Shown: positions 1-6,479 of the stretch, one piece after another
How the letters are laid out: the number at the start of each line of letters is the position of its first letter
How positions within the stretch are numbered: position 1 is the stretch's first letter
The notes under the pieces: generated by a model
Database searches by the model: none
The model's input: only the letters and a program-made list of their open reading frames with translations
What the model was told of the DNA's origin: nothing
Assembly (NCBI GenBank): GCA_945788685.1
Contig: CALZMZ010000015.1
Span: 1-32,891, forward strand
From: Thermodesulfovibrionia bacterium
Lineage (GTDB): Bacteria; Nitrospirota; Thermodesulfovibrionia; UBA6902
DNA: 32,891 bases
Direction of reading: 5' to 3'
Program-made: the position numbers and the translations under genes

Positions 1-264
1 GAGTAACACAGAGTCCGATATGTTTGTGCCGCTCTCCCGGATGACATCCAGCAGCCAGACTTTACCGAGAAACAGAATTAAAAGACTGGTAACAAACAGT
101 GGAACAGCTTCCGAGATCCAGAGAGTGGCGCCGACCAGCAGGATCACAAAAGCCACCTGAGTGGCTTTTTCCATACCGAAGGCTGAAAAAACACCAGATA
201 TCCCGCACAGGATATAACCGGCTATAAGAATACCGACAATCACTCTGTTTAAATTCCTGCTCAT
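1..264 (-). CDS. Partial DASS/SLC13-type anion symporter, N-terminus
   Basis: The gene starts at ATG 264 on the minus strand and runs off the left edge, so 88 residues are visible. Translation gives a basic start (MSRNLNRVIVGILIAGY), a first membrane helix at about residues 7-28, and a second segment with TLWISEAVPLFVTSLLIL. That W-I-S/T-E-A-x-P-L pattern is characteristic of sodium:dicarboxylate/sulfate symporters of the DASS family. A GGAG lies about 8 bases before the ATG, which decides the start. A TATAAT-like -10 on the same strand at 337-342 could serve it, but I see no good -35. Another minus-strand reading frame over the same bases (62-271) is a shadow without family features. Substrate cannot be told from this fragment. 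Confidence 0.72.
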   Translation of the reverse strand, partial: MSRNLNRVIVGILIAGYILCGISGVFSAFGMEKATQVAFVILLVGATLWISEAVPLFVTSLLILFLGKVWLLDVIRESGTNISDSVLL

Positions 265-433
265 TATCCATACTCCAGGATAAAGCTTACAATAATTCCC
301 TGTTCATTTTAGCAATAAATAAGACTTTAATTTTCTATTATAGACCGCACTGACTCTAAAAGCGGAAAAAGCAGAATGAACGGTTGATGACACGATAAGT
401 ATTGGAGGTGTTATATGAATGCAGTTCGGGTCA

Positions 434-705
434 ATGTGACAAGTTAGAGTTTTACTAAAATGAGTATCTTCCCGCTATGAAGAGTGGGAAATTCCACAAA
501 TTATCTGATGAATGTCTGGTTTGAGGAGTCAAGCACTAGGTCATTAATAGTGAGGCTGATGTAAATTCATTGATAATAAGAAAAAGTCCCACTATGAAAT
601 AAGTGCTGTTAATCCCCTACTAAGAGTCAAGAAATGCCCGTAATGACGATTTCTGTTGATTATCGTCAGATGTGAGTAAGGTCAGAAATGCGGGTTTATA
701 TCTAT
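434..705 (+). mobile_element. Probable group II intron 5' remnant (domains I-III, no RT)
   Basis: This stretch has no credible ORF but a dense set of hairpins. TTCCCGC pairs with GTGGGAA around 470-491. CACT pairs with AGTG in the segment around 588-605. TGACGAT (644-650) pairs with ATCGTCA (662-668), nested inside GCCCG/CGGG arms. The order of segments (ATGTGACAAGTTAG at the start, then CCCACT..GAAA..AGTGCTG, AATCCCCT, and a GCGGGTTTATATCT end) matches my recollection of chloroplast-like bacterial group II introns, whose 5' end is GTGYGAC. Here the first base appears to be A. No domain V/VI sequence and no reverse transcriptase ORF follow, so it would be a dead fragment. The identification rests on recalled pattern and hairpins only. 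Confidence 0.42.
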
Positions 706-793
706 TGTCAATAAATTGTTAAGGTTTAGAATTAGAGGATTACAGGTTGAAAGGTTGAGTTAGGCAGGTTTTCTTTTGAAGTACCGATTGCCT

Positions 794-1069
794 TCAAAGA
801 CTGCTCCGCTCACGTGCCAATTTATTTTTTATGTTATATTTTTTCCCTGCTTCAGACAAAACTCTTGAAATATATGGTCTGCACCTTTCATCAGGCTCAC
901 CGCTACATCTAAATTTTACATTCGCCCCTAACCAGTTACATCCATCTCCCTCTTCTTCTTCGTATTTCACAATGCCAATAAAGTGACAATCCTTACATTC
1001 CTCATATTTTGACAGTTCGTTATTAAGAATACGTATCAATTCTCTTTTTGAAACCAGCTCTCTTGCCAT
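794..1069 (-). CDS. Small cysteine-containing protein of unknown function (91 aa)
   Basis: This 91-residue ORF has a good ribosome binding site (GAGGGT, about 8 bases from ATG 1069). It is charged and soluble, with no signal peptide or membrane segment. It contains five cysteines: a CKDC pair at about residues 25-28, then CNW, FRC and RCRPY in the second half. An acidic run (YEEEEGDG) lies between the pair and the rest. The tail SRVLSEAGKKYNIK reads as a conserved helix. Similar small proteins of unknown function occur in proteobacteria, as far as I recall. The cysteine spacing could bind a metal, but this is inference. It sits alone between the intron-like remnant and the small-gene pair upstream on the same strand. 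Confidence 0.6.
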   Translation of the reverse strand: MARELVSKRELIRILNNELSKYEECKDCHFIGIVKYEEEEGDGCNWLGANVKFRCSGEPDERCRPYISRVLSEAGKKYNIKNKLARERSSL

Positions 1070-1146
1070 TTCAAAGTACCCTCATTGGTATTTATCAGTT
1101 AAGGGCTTATTCACATATTATAGCAAAGTAGGCGGACGGATAGATG

Positions 1147-1174
1147 AAATAAAGAGGCTTGGGATAACCAAGCC
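1147..1174 (-). terminator. Putative intrinsic terminator for the small-protein pair
   Basis: On the minus strand GGCTTGG-TTATC-CCAAGCC forms a perfect 7-bp stem with a 5-base loop (1156-1174), followed by TCTTTATTT. It lies downstream of the 59-aa gene and upstream of the 91-aa gene, so it would separate the two transcripts. The T tract is interrupted, so efficiency is uncertain. Confidence 0.42.
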
Positions 1175-1312
1175 AATCGTTAGTATTATAAATTAAATTT
1201 TTATCAATGTTTGTATTTTAAAGGAAAATGCTCATGCGTTTTTTTCAGTCTTTCCTTAAATTTAAATTAAAGAAAAAAACACTTCCCATGAAAAAACAAC
1301 ATGGTACAATTA

Positions 1313-1492
1313 CTATGCCGAAATAGGTTTGTTCTTCTTTATTTGTCTGGAGATAACCACTGCTTCCATTAAAAAACAACAAGCGTAGGCACTTTCACAA
1401 TTCTTGCAATTTTTACAGCCTGAATCCTTAATTAACAAACAATCTAAAATCGTATTTATTTCTTCCTTTATTTTATAAACATGATCGCTCAT
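1313..1492 (-). CDS. 59-aa cysteine-cluster small protein, unknown
   Basis: ATG 1492 is preceded by a strong purine-rich AAGGGGGA three to four bases away. Translation gives a 59-residue protein starting MSDHVYKIKEEINTILDCLL and ending KKNKPISA. It holds seven cysteines: Cys18, then CKNCKNC (Cys26, 29, 32), and Cys38-Cys39 in YACCFLMEAV. The first half is predicted amphipathic helix and the cysteine block is central, so a small iron-sulfur or zinc site is possible. The gene lies 42 bases downstream of the 39-aa membrane protein on the same strand and probably shares its transcript. I do not recognise the family. The ribosome binding site, compact operon position and non-random composition support it as real. 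Confidence 0.55.
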   Translation of the reverse strand: MSDHVYKIKEEINTILDCLLIKDSGCKNCKNCESAYACCFLMEAVVISRQIKKNKPISA

Positions 1493-1534
1493 GTCTCCCC
1501 CTTTTGCTCATAAAGATCCAATTGTTGCTGTATG

Positions 1535-1654
1535 TTAATTATTGAATTGTGACTTTATTCTCAATTCATCTTCGCCTCGTGCACTGAAAAATAGTGCTAT
1601 TATCATAATGACAGCTACCAACCACAATATTATTACCCCTATAAATAACATCAT
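1535..1654 (-). CDS. 39-aa single-helix membrane protein, unknown
   Basis: ATG 1654 (with a second in-frame ATG at 1651) follows AGGGGGA by about 5 bases. The product starts MMLFIGVIILWLVAVIMIIA, has one hydrophobic helix at about residues 2-24, then a charged tail (SARGEDELRIKSQFNN) that would sit in the cytoplasm if the N-terminus faces out. Its size and form resemble the tiny accessory subunits of membrane complexes such as CydX, CcoQ or KdpF, but no sequence signature identifies it. It is the first gene after the sigma-54-like promoter and is followed by the cysteine-cluster gene. An ORF on the opposite strand (1542-1724) has no ribosome binding site or family features and is treated as its shadow. 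Confidence 0.5.
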   Translation of the reverse strand: MMLFIGVIILWLVAVIMIIALFFSARGEDELRIKSQFNN

Positions 1655-1703
1655 GAGATCCCCCTTTCTGCTACTCAATAAACACAATCATACTCATAAA
1701 AAA

Positions 1704-1721
1704 AAGCATATTAAATGCCAA
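1704..1721 (-). promoter_or_regulatory. Candidate sigma-54 (-24/-12) promoter
   Basis: The minus strand reads TTGGCATTTAATATGCTT. The GG and GC dinucleotides are separated by exactly 10 bases, as sigma-54 requires, and TTGGCA matches the -24 element. The -12 element is ATGCT rather than TTGCT. Transcription would start about 40 bases ahead of the 39-aa gene. Confidence 0.42.
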
Positions 1722-1825
1722 TGATGTATAACAAACGAATGAAGCTAAATAATGATAATAAATCAAGATGTTATGGAATAATAAATTTAAGCGGTCAAGA
1801 GAATATTTATTCAAAAGCATTACGG

Positions 1826-1876
1826 TTTCGTAACAACAAAATTCTTTACATTACATTTTCGTTACACAATTCTTTA
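1826..1876. promoter_or_regulatory. Imperfect direct repeats, possible activator sites
   Basis: Two imperfect repeats, TTTCGTAACAACAAAATTC at 1826 and TTTCGTTACACAATTC at 1857, lie roughly 130-180 bases upstream of the sigma-54-like promoter. This is a usual distance for enhancer-binding-protein sites. The region 1655-1960 holds no credible gene apart from these signals; the plus-strand ORF at 1715-1927 lacks a ribosome binding site and looks random. Confidence 0.25.
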
Positions 1877-1960
1877 GTATTTTTGAATGTTTCTCAGTTG
1901 AAATCGGGAAGAAATCTTACAATCTGACAGATAATTGAAAATCACGATAGGAGCGAATCA

Positions 1961-2122
1961 ATGGGTGACCCCATGATTCGCATCAACCATGCTGGCAGTA
2001 ACGAATTCATCGAAGACATTACAGATAAATATCTGAAAGACAAACGCAATGACCGCAACCTCCCCTGGCCCCTCTCGGAGCGGGTCTGCGACTTTATTAC
2101 GATTTTGATAGGCATAATTTAA
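1961..2122 (+). CDS. 53-aa ORF of unknown function, possibly a gene remnant
   Basis: ATG 1961 follows AGGAG by 7 bases, a good translation start. The product begins MGDPMIRINHAGSNEFIEDI, continues with a charged helix (TDKYLKDKRNDRN) and ends PLSERVCDFITILIGII. The central part is richer in G and C than its AT-rich surroundings, which may indicate a different origin. The abrupt hydrophobic ending suggests a truncated larger gene, but I could not assign a parent family. A minus-strand ORF over the same bases lacks support. Moderate to low certainty that it is expressed. Confidence 0.35.
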   Translation: MGDPMIRINHAGSNEFIEDITDKYLKDKRNDRNLPWPLSERVCDFITILIGII

Positions 2123-2230
2123 TGTTGAGAGAGGTATAAAAAAGAAAGGAGACGTACTTACTCTCACTTGTCCTGAACACTATATGCACTTAAAATGTCT
2201 GTAAATGCTATTCCTGTTATCATAGGGAAT

Positions 2231-2420
2231 AAATAACAAAATCCAAATATCAAATAAGCACCAATGACCAAAAGCCAAAACATGAGATGAACAGGCGAGC
2301 CGGCAATGGTAACTTTTAGGAAAATAAGACTATTATCTTGTTATCCATAGTCTTGCAGCAGTTCTTTTTTGGAATTTGGATTTTGTAATTTGTTTGTAAT
2401 TTGGGAGTTGTTATTTGAAA
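2231..2420. repeat. AATTTG-type intergenic repeat with inverted arms
   Basis: The left arm (about 2231-2280) is built from phrases such as AAATCCAAATATCAAATAAG. The right arm (about 2371-2420) carries their complement, GAATTTGGATTTTGTAATTTG. The gap between the 53-aa ORF and the 72-aa ORF (2123-2526) holds this element and no supported gene. The same family recurs at 6391-6462, 15241-15270 and 27963-28019. Confidence 0.55.
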
Positions 2421-2526
2421 TTTAACAGCATAAGTCACAAAATACCTTTACAAGACGTGTAAACACTTTTGGTGACTATCGCATTTCACGTATGCTGGTG
2501 CCTGTTTAATTTGTACTAACCTGGTT

Positions 2527-2745
2527 ATGCCCTACGAACGAATACCTGGTATCAAAGGACTTATCTACGTTCCTCCAAAAACGGATAATAAATTCAAAAA
2601 ACATCCGTGCCCGGATTGCTTTGTCTGTCAATGGTGCGGTGAATCACGTTGTGCGTCCTGTCGTGGATCGTGCAGCGATGGAATGAGGAAACATCAGTCT
2701 GCTTCAACATGTTGCAAGACTGGAAGGCCGCATAATAAAGGGTGA
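2527..2745 (+). CDS. 72-aa CxxC-rich small protein, probable zinc-ribbon type
   Basis: The 72-residue ORF has a dense cysteine block at about residues 28-49: CPDCFVCQWCGESRCASCRG, followed by further cysteines (GSC, STCC). The spacing CxxCxxCxxC...CxxC suggests two metal sites. I recall CPDCxxCQWCxxxRCxxCR-like blocks from small hypothetical proteins of deltaproteobacteria, but cannot name a family. The basic C-terminus (GRPHNKG) and N-terminal beta-like segment (GIKGLIYVPPK) fit a compact protein. No good ribosome binding site precedes ATG 2527, and the next upstream in-frame codons offer no better start before a stop, so the start is the weakest part of the call. Confidence 0.5.
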   Translation: MPYERIPGIKGLIYVPPKTDNKFKKHPCPDCFVCQWCGESRCASCRGSCSDGMRKHQSASTCCKTGRPHNKG

Positions 2746-2841
2746 TTCTCAACCTTTAGAACGTCATAGTATGTGCTGAACACTAAAAGCATTTACATAT
2801 ACTGTAAATACAATTAATGACTTGATTAAAACCTTAATATC

Positions 2842-2869
2842 ATAGGGGCACGCAGCAACGTGTCCCTAT
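2842..2869. repeat. Dispersed GGGGCACG hairpin, copy 1
   Basis: ATAGGGGCACG and CGTGTCCCTAT pair over 11 bp with one wobble around a 6-base loop. It begins at the stop codon of the NYN gene on the minus strand. No T tract follows, so it is not a standard terminator. Related hairpins lie at 10338-10367 and 25982-26005. Confidence 0.6.
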
Positions 2870-3384
2870 GCAGTAGATTTTTTTCGTTTTGTTATGGTTT
2901 TTCTGGGGGCCTTGTAAACGAACCAGTCTTCTTTTGTTATTTCATGAAAATGGTCTGCTTCTTCAATTAATATACCGGCGGTTGTTTGCCTTACCGCAGC
3001 AATTTCAACCCTGACTCCTTCCCCTTTCATGTGAAGAACCAGATCAACAAAGTCGGAATCACCTGACATGATGATTATCGTATCTACTTTTGAGGATAGC
3101 TGAGTGGCTTTGATGGAAAGGGGGATGTCGGCTGATTTATGGCAGGGTATAACCGAACCATAATAATTTTCATGCAGTCTCTCTGCAAACTTGGAAGAAA
3201 TGGATTTTCCCTCACGAAAGTAGAGAAGTCTGTTCAGTCCTCTTCCGTTTAACAGCTTGGGAATCAGCTTATCAAAATTGATCATCGCGTTTTTAGACCT
3301 GGAGAGGTCATGTATGCTTCTTTCGATATTGTTACCGTCACAAAGGATTGCTACTGATTGATTAATTAATATGTTGTTGTCCAT
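2866..3384 (-). CDS. NYN-domain (LabA/DUF88-like) protein, putative ribonuclease
   Basis: The 172-residue protein is a single NYN domain of the PIN-like nuclease superfamily. The first strand carries the metal-binding aspartate in CDGNNIE (Asp16, Asn19). Further acidic residues are Asp86 in KSADIPLSIKA and Asp109/Asp111 in IIIMSGDSDFVDLV, the family hallmark. Together these form the usual acidic cluster. A basic tail (KAPRKTITKRKKS) could bind RNA. Proteins of this family are thought to cleave or bind RNA; the substrate is unknown here. It is a lone minus-strand gene with no operon partner. The ribosome binding site before ATG 3384 is weak (AGAG). The stop codon falls inside a dispersed hairpin. 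Confidence 0.85.
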   Translation of the reverse strand: MDNNILINQSVAILCDGNNIERSIHDLSRSKNAMINFDKLIPKLLNGRGLNRLLYFREGKSISSKFAERLHENYYGSVIPCHKSADIPLSIKATQLSSKVDTIIIMSGDSDFVDLVLHMKGEGVRVEIAAVRQTTAGILIEEADHFHEITKEDWFVYKAPRKTITKRKKSTA

Positions 3385-3619
3385 ATTTTTTCTCTAACTT
3401 ATTAATAATTAAAGTTATTATTGTTCAGGGAGCTTAAAGAACGTCTGTAATGCCAATCCCTGATTTGAGCAGTATTATGTAAGGTTAAGACAGGTAAGTC
3501 AAGAAATTACAACGAAAAGCAAAAATGTCAAATCAAGGCTAAAGAAATCATACATCTTGCCGATTCAATATATATATTAATGTGTTGTGTGAAGTTATAA
3601 AAAATACGGGGGGAATTAT

Positions 3620-3781
3620 ATGAATAACGTGGTACGTACTCAGCAAATATCAGACGATGCATCAACAGTATTAACAAAGGGCTCAACCGACAGCAAAAGT
3701 ATTAATGACGGGTTTCATAAATTTATAAATATCATTACCTTTGTAGACCTGCCCATAAAACAGAAATTCATACTCTTATGA
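3620..3781 (+). pseudogene. Detached N-terminus of the GGDEF membrane protein (frame break)
   Basis: ATG 3620 follows GGGGGGA by 5 bases, the best translation start in this locus. It encodes 53 residues ending NIITFVDLPIKQKFILL and then stops at TGA 3779-3781, which overlaps ATG 3778 of the next ORF. The ending is the typical cytoplasmic-to-first-helix segment of MCP-like or GGDEF sensors, and the next ORF opens with the rest of a helix (MMFAISLTMNV). One added base near 3777 would join them into FILLMMFAISLT and give a protein of about 650 residues. It may be a real frameshift, a sequencing error, or translational coupling through the ATGA overlap. Confidence 0.6.
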
Positions 3782-5571
3782 TGTTTGCCATAAGTTTAAC
3801 CATGAACGTAAACATCAACGACAAAATAGGTACTATTGTAAATGATATTGTTCCTGTGGACCGGGTAGCACAGAAAGTCAACAGAAAGCTCCAGCTGCTG
3901 CATATTGATTCAGCAGGAATATCAAAGACCTCAGATGCAGATATGCTTTCACAGACAATCCAGGTGTCCAGTGAAAGGATTAAGGACATTAAAGCCTTTA
4001 TGGCCGCATTATTAACAGGCGGCAGAATTGCGGACATTAACAGGGACAATGGCCAGCTCATAGAGAGTTTCAGTGTTGAAGCTATTCATGATGTCCCGGC
4101 ATTAAAATTTTATTCAGTTAATTTGAGTCCTCTGCTTGTTGAAATGGAAAGTACTATTGAATCGTTTGGGGCATTAAGCAAAAATGAGCTGAATAAATTA
4201 CGGGAAGATGGTGTGCTGGCAGATCAGCTAAGCGGGTATGATAATGTCCTGACTGATGCCAGAAAGCTGTCAAGAGCGTTTTCCGCTAATGTTACAAAGT
4301 TATATACGGCAAACTCAACACAGATAGTTGATGCAACCCAATTTACGTTTTATGCATTTATAGCAGTACTTTTTATAGCTACTTCCCTGCTCGTGATATT
4401 CACCATTTCAATTTCCAGATCAATTGCTGTGCCTGTTACCGCGATAATGCGTCAGATACGGCTGCTTGGAACAGGCAAGGTAGATATGTCAAATAAAATC
4501 AAGATCAGGTCAAAAGATGAGATCGGGCTTTTGTCAGAAGATTTCAATAAACTAACGAAAGAAATTAATGACATCGTAACATTCAAAAAGGTCATTGAAG
4601 AAGATGACAGTCTTGAAGATGTGTATTCACGGCTGGGCAAGTCATTCAGCGAAAAATGCAATATTAATGATTTTGTTATCTATGAAGTATCGAGTGCAAA
4701 GAGCAAGATGAGGCCGGTTCAGCCGATCATATTAAACCCGAAAGAGATATTCTGTAATGAAGAGATCCTGGACAACTGCGAATTATGTAAAGTCAAGAAA
4801 ACAGGACACACTATTTCATCAATGGATTATCCTGATGTATGCAAGCAGTTCAGGAGGGGGATTGAAAAGGTCCATCTGTGCATGCCCATGATAGTGGGAG
4901 GTAAAACAGGAGGGGTAGTGCAGTTCCTGTTTGACGATCACAATTATGAAGAAGAACTGAAATACAAAAGAATGTTCAAAGCAGAGCAGTTCATAAAGGA
5001 ATCATTGTCTGTAATCGAGGCAAAGAGGCTGATGAATACCCTGAGGGAATCTGCACTGAAAGACCCGCTGACCGGACTGTATAACAGAAGATTTTTACAG
5101 GAGTACACAGAGACCCTGGTAGCGGGTGCTCAGAGGAAGGGCAAGAGTGTAGGTCTGTTAATGTGTGACCTTGATTTCTTTAAGCAGATTAATGACCTTC
5201 ATGGTCATAATGTCGGAGATGCTGTTCTTAAGGAAACATCCAGCCTCATCAGTAAAAGTGTACGAAAGGCAGACCTCGTTATCCGGTTCGGAGGGGAAGA
5301 ATTTCTTGTCATATTAATGGACATTAATGAAGGGGAATCAATGCAGATTGCAGAAAAGATCAGGGAGACCATCGGAAAATCAAAAATAAAGATAACGGAC
5401 GGCACTATCACAAAGACAATCAGTCTCGGGATAAGTGAGTTCCCCTCAGACACGGAGAGCTTCTGGCAGGCAATTAAATTTGCTGATGTGGCCCTGTACA
5501 AGGCCAAAGAAACCGGCAGGAACAAGTCAGTGAGGTTTATTGAAGAGATGTGGTCAGAAGACGGTTTTTAA
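3778..5571 (+). CDS. Membrane diguanylate cyclase: sensor, HAMP, GAF-like, GGDEF
   Basis: The protein makes cyclic di-GMP from two GTP. In order: remainder of helix 1 (1-10), a helical periplasmic sensor (about 15-190), helix 2 (about 200-223), HAMP (about 213-265), a GAF-like region (about 280-400) with Cys326, Cys334, Cys337, Cys355 and Cys368, a short coiled coil, and a complete GGDEF domain (about 435-590). The catalytic motif is GGEEF (505-509), and an RxxD inhibitory site (RKAD, 496-499) stands five residues before it, so product inhibition is expected. The DPLTGLYNRR motif opens the domain. The N-terminal helix is split off into the preceding ORF, with ATGA overlap; as it stands this ORF lacks a full first membrane segment. 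I saw no c-di-GMP riboswitch in the 235-base leader. Confidence 0.9.
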   Translation: MMFAISLTMNVNINDKIGTIVNDIVPVDRVAQKVNRKLQLLHIDSAGISKTSDADMLSQTIQVSSERIKDIKAFMAALLTGGRIADINRDNGQLIESFSVEAIHDVPALKFYSVNLSPLLVEMESTIESFGALSKNELNKLREDGVLADQLSGYDNVLTDARKLSRAFSANVTKLYTANSTQIVDATQFTFYAFIAVLFIATSLLVIFTISISRSIAVPVTAIMRQIRLLGTGKVDMSNKIKIRSKDEIGLLSEDFNKLTKEINDIVTFKKVIEEDDSLEDVYSRLGKSFSEKCNINDFVIYEVSSAKSKMRPVQPIILNPKEIFCNEEILDNCELCKVKKTGHTISSMDYPDVCKQFRRGIEKVHLCMPMIVGGKTGGVVQFLFDDHNYEEELKYKRMFKAEQFIKESLSVIEAKRLMNTLRESALKDPLTGLYNRRFLQEYTETLVAGAQRKGKSVGLLMCDLDFFKQINDLHGHNVGDAVLKETSSLISKSVRKADLVIRFGGEEFLVILMDINEGESMQIAEKIRETIGKSKIKITDGTITKTISLGISEFPSDTESFWQAIKFADVALYKAKETGRNKSVRFIEEMWSEDGF

Positions 5572-5572
5572 C

Positions 5573-5745
5573 GGCAGTGAATAGTAATGAGTGATGAGTG
5601 ACAAGTGAAAAAAAGAATCTTATTGATTTTATATTATATTTTCGCGACGCGTTACTAGTTACACGTCATTGACATTAGAACTATCTATTATTAGAAGCAG
5701 AAAACCCGTCACTCGTTACTCATCACTCGTCACTGTCTTCACTAT
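5573..5745. repeat. GAGTGATGAGTGA-type inverted repeat element
   Basis: Left arm phrases (AGTAATGAGTGATGAGTGAC) are mirrored by a right arm (GTTACTCATCACTCGTCACTG) across an AT-rich centre. It fills the gap between the GGDEF gene and def. Related low-complexity elements occur at 8326-8470 and 28905-29012. Confidence 0.6.
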
Positions 5746-5785
5746 TTCCTTGTTATTTATGCATTAAATTGTTTAGATTAAAATT

Positions 5786-6295
5786 ATGGCTATACGGGAG
5801 ATAAAAAAGTATCCGGACGAGATATTAAAGAAAAAGACCGAAGCTGTTGATGATTTTGGTGATGATCTTCAGAAACTGATCGATGACATGGTTGAGACCA
5901 TGTATGCTGCTCCGGGTGTAGGACTTGCAGCAAACCAGGTGGGGGTCCCAAAGCGGCTTACTGTCATTGATGTAAGCGTTGGAAATGAAGAGACCTCCCT
6001 GATTGTCCTGTGTAACCCTGAGATCATCTGCCATGAAGGAGAAGAAGCGAATGAGGAGGGCTGCCTCAGCATCCCTGAATATACGACCATGGTCAAGAGA
6101 TTTGGAAAGGTCACGGTCAAGGGGCATGACAGGCACGGAAAGGAAGTTGAATTAGAGGCTGACGGCCTGCTTGCGAGGGCGCTTCAGCATGAAATAGACC
6201 ACCTGAACGGCATATTATTTGTTGACAGAATAGGCCGCATAAAAAAAGAGTTCTTCAAAAAAAGATATAAAAGAGAAAAGGCCGTAAGCAGTTAA
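5786..6295 (+). CDS. def: Peptide deformylase
   Basis: The enzyme removes the formyl group from the initiator methionine of new proteins in the cytoplasm. All three family motifs are present: GVGLAANQVG (44-53), EGCLSIP (91-97, metal ligand Cys93) and QHEIDHL (134-140, ligands His135 and His139, catalytic Glu136). At 169 residues it is of standard length. The ATG start gives the typical opening MAIREIKKYPDEILKK; no clear ribosome binding site precedes it because a repeat element ends about 40 bases upstream. fmt follows after 184 bases, the usual pairing of formylation and deformylation genes, although a repeat separates them here. Confidence 0.97.
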   Translation: MAIREIKKYPDEILKKKTEAVDDFGDDLQKLIDDMVETMYAAPGVGLAANQVGVPKRLTVIDVSVGNEETSLIVLCNPEIICHEGEEANEEGCLSIPEYTTMVKRFGKVTVKGHDRHGKEVELEADGLLARALQHEIDHLNGILFVDRIGRIKKEFFKKRYKREKAVSS

Positions 6296-6390
6296 CCTTC
6301 CATTCTTATTTGTCCCTTCATTGACAAAATCATCCTGATATAATAGATTCCAGAGAATTAATAGAACTAAGCGAATAATAAACTCAATCA

Positions 6391-6462
6391 TGATATTTCT
6401 AATTTGTAATTTGTAATTTCATGTTTGGGAATTATTTGTTATTTGAATTTTGTTATTTATTA
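6391..6462. repeat. AATTTG-type repeat upstream of fmt
   Basis: Iterated AATTTGTAATTTGTAATTT and TTATTTGAATTTTG phrases occupy most of the def-fmt gap. They belong to the same family as 2231-2420 and 27963-28019. Confidence 0.5.
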
Positions 6463-6479
6463 ATTGAAGGGGAGAAATT

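Noticed and set aside
62-271. 69-aa minus-strand ORF
   Set aside because: It is out of frame with the transporter fragment on the same strand (start 264), which has a ribosome binding site, membrane helices and the DASS motif.
1715-1927. 70-aa plus-strand ORF in the AT-rich gap
   Set aside because: No ribosome binding site, random-looking composition, and it overlaps the candidate sigma-54 promoter and direct repeats.
2164-2283. 39-aa minus-strand hydrophobic ORF
   Set aside because: Its membrane-like stretch is produced by the AATTTG repeat family, and it lacks a ribosome binding site.
3385-3619. Possible c-di-GMP riboswitch before the diguanylate cyclase
   Set aside because: Neither the GEMM-I core nor the GEMM-II pattern could be seen; only short inverted phrases are present.
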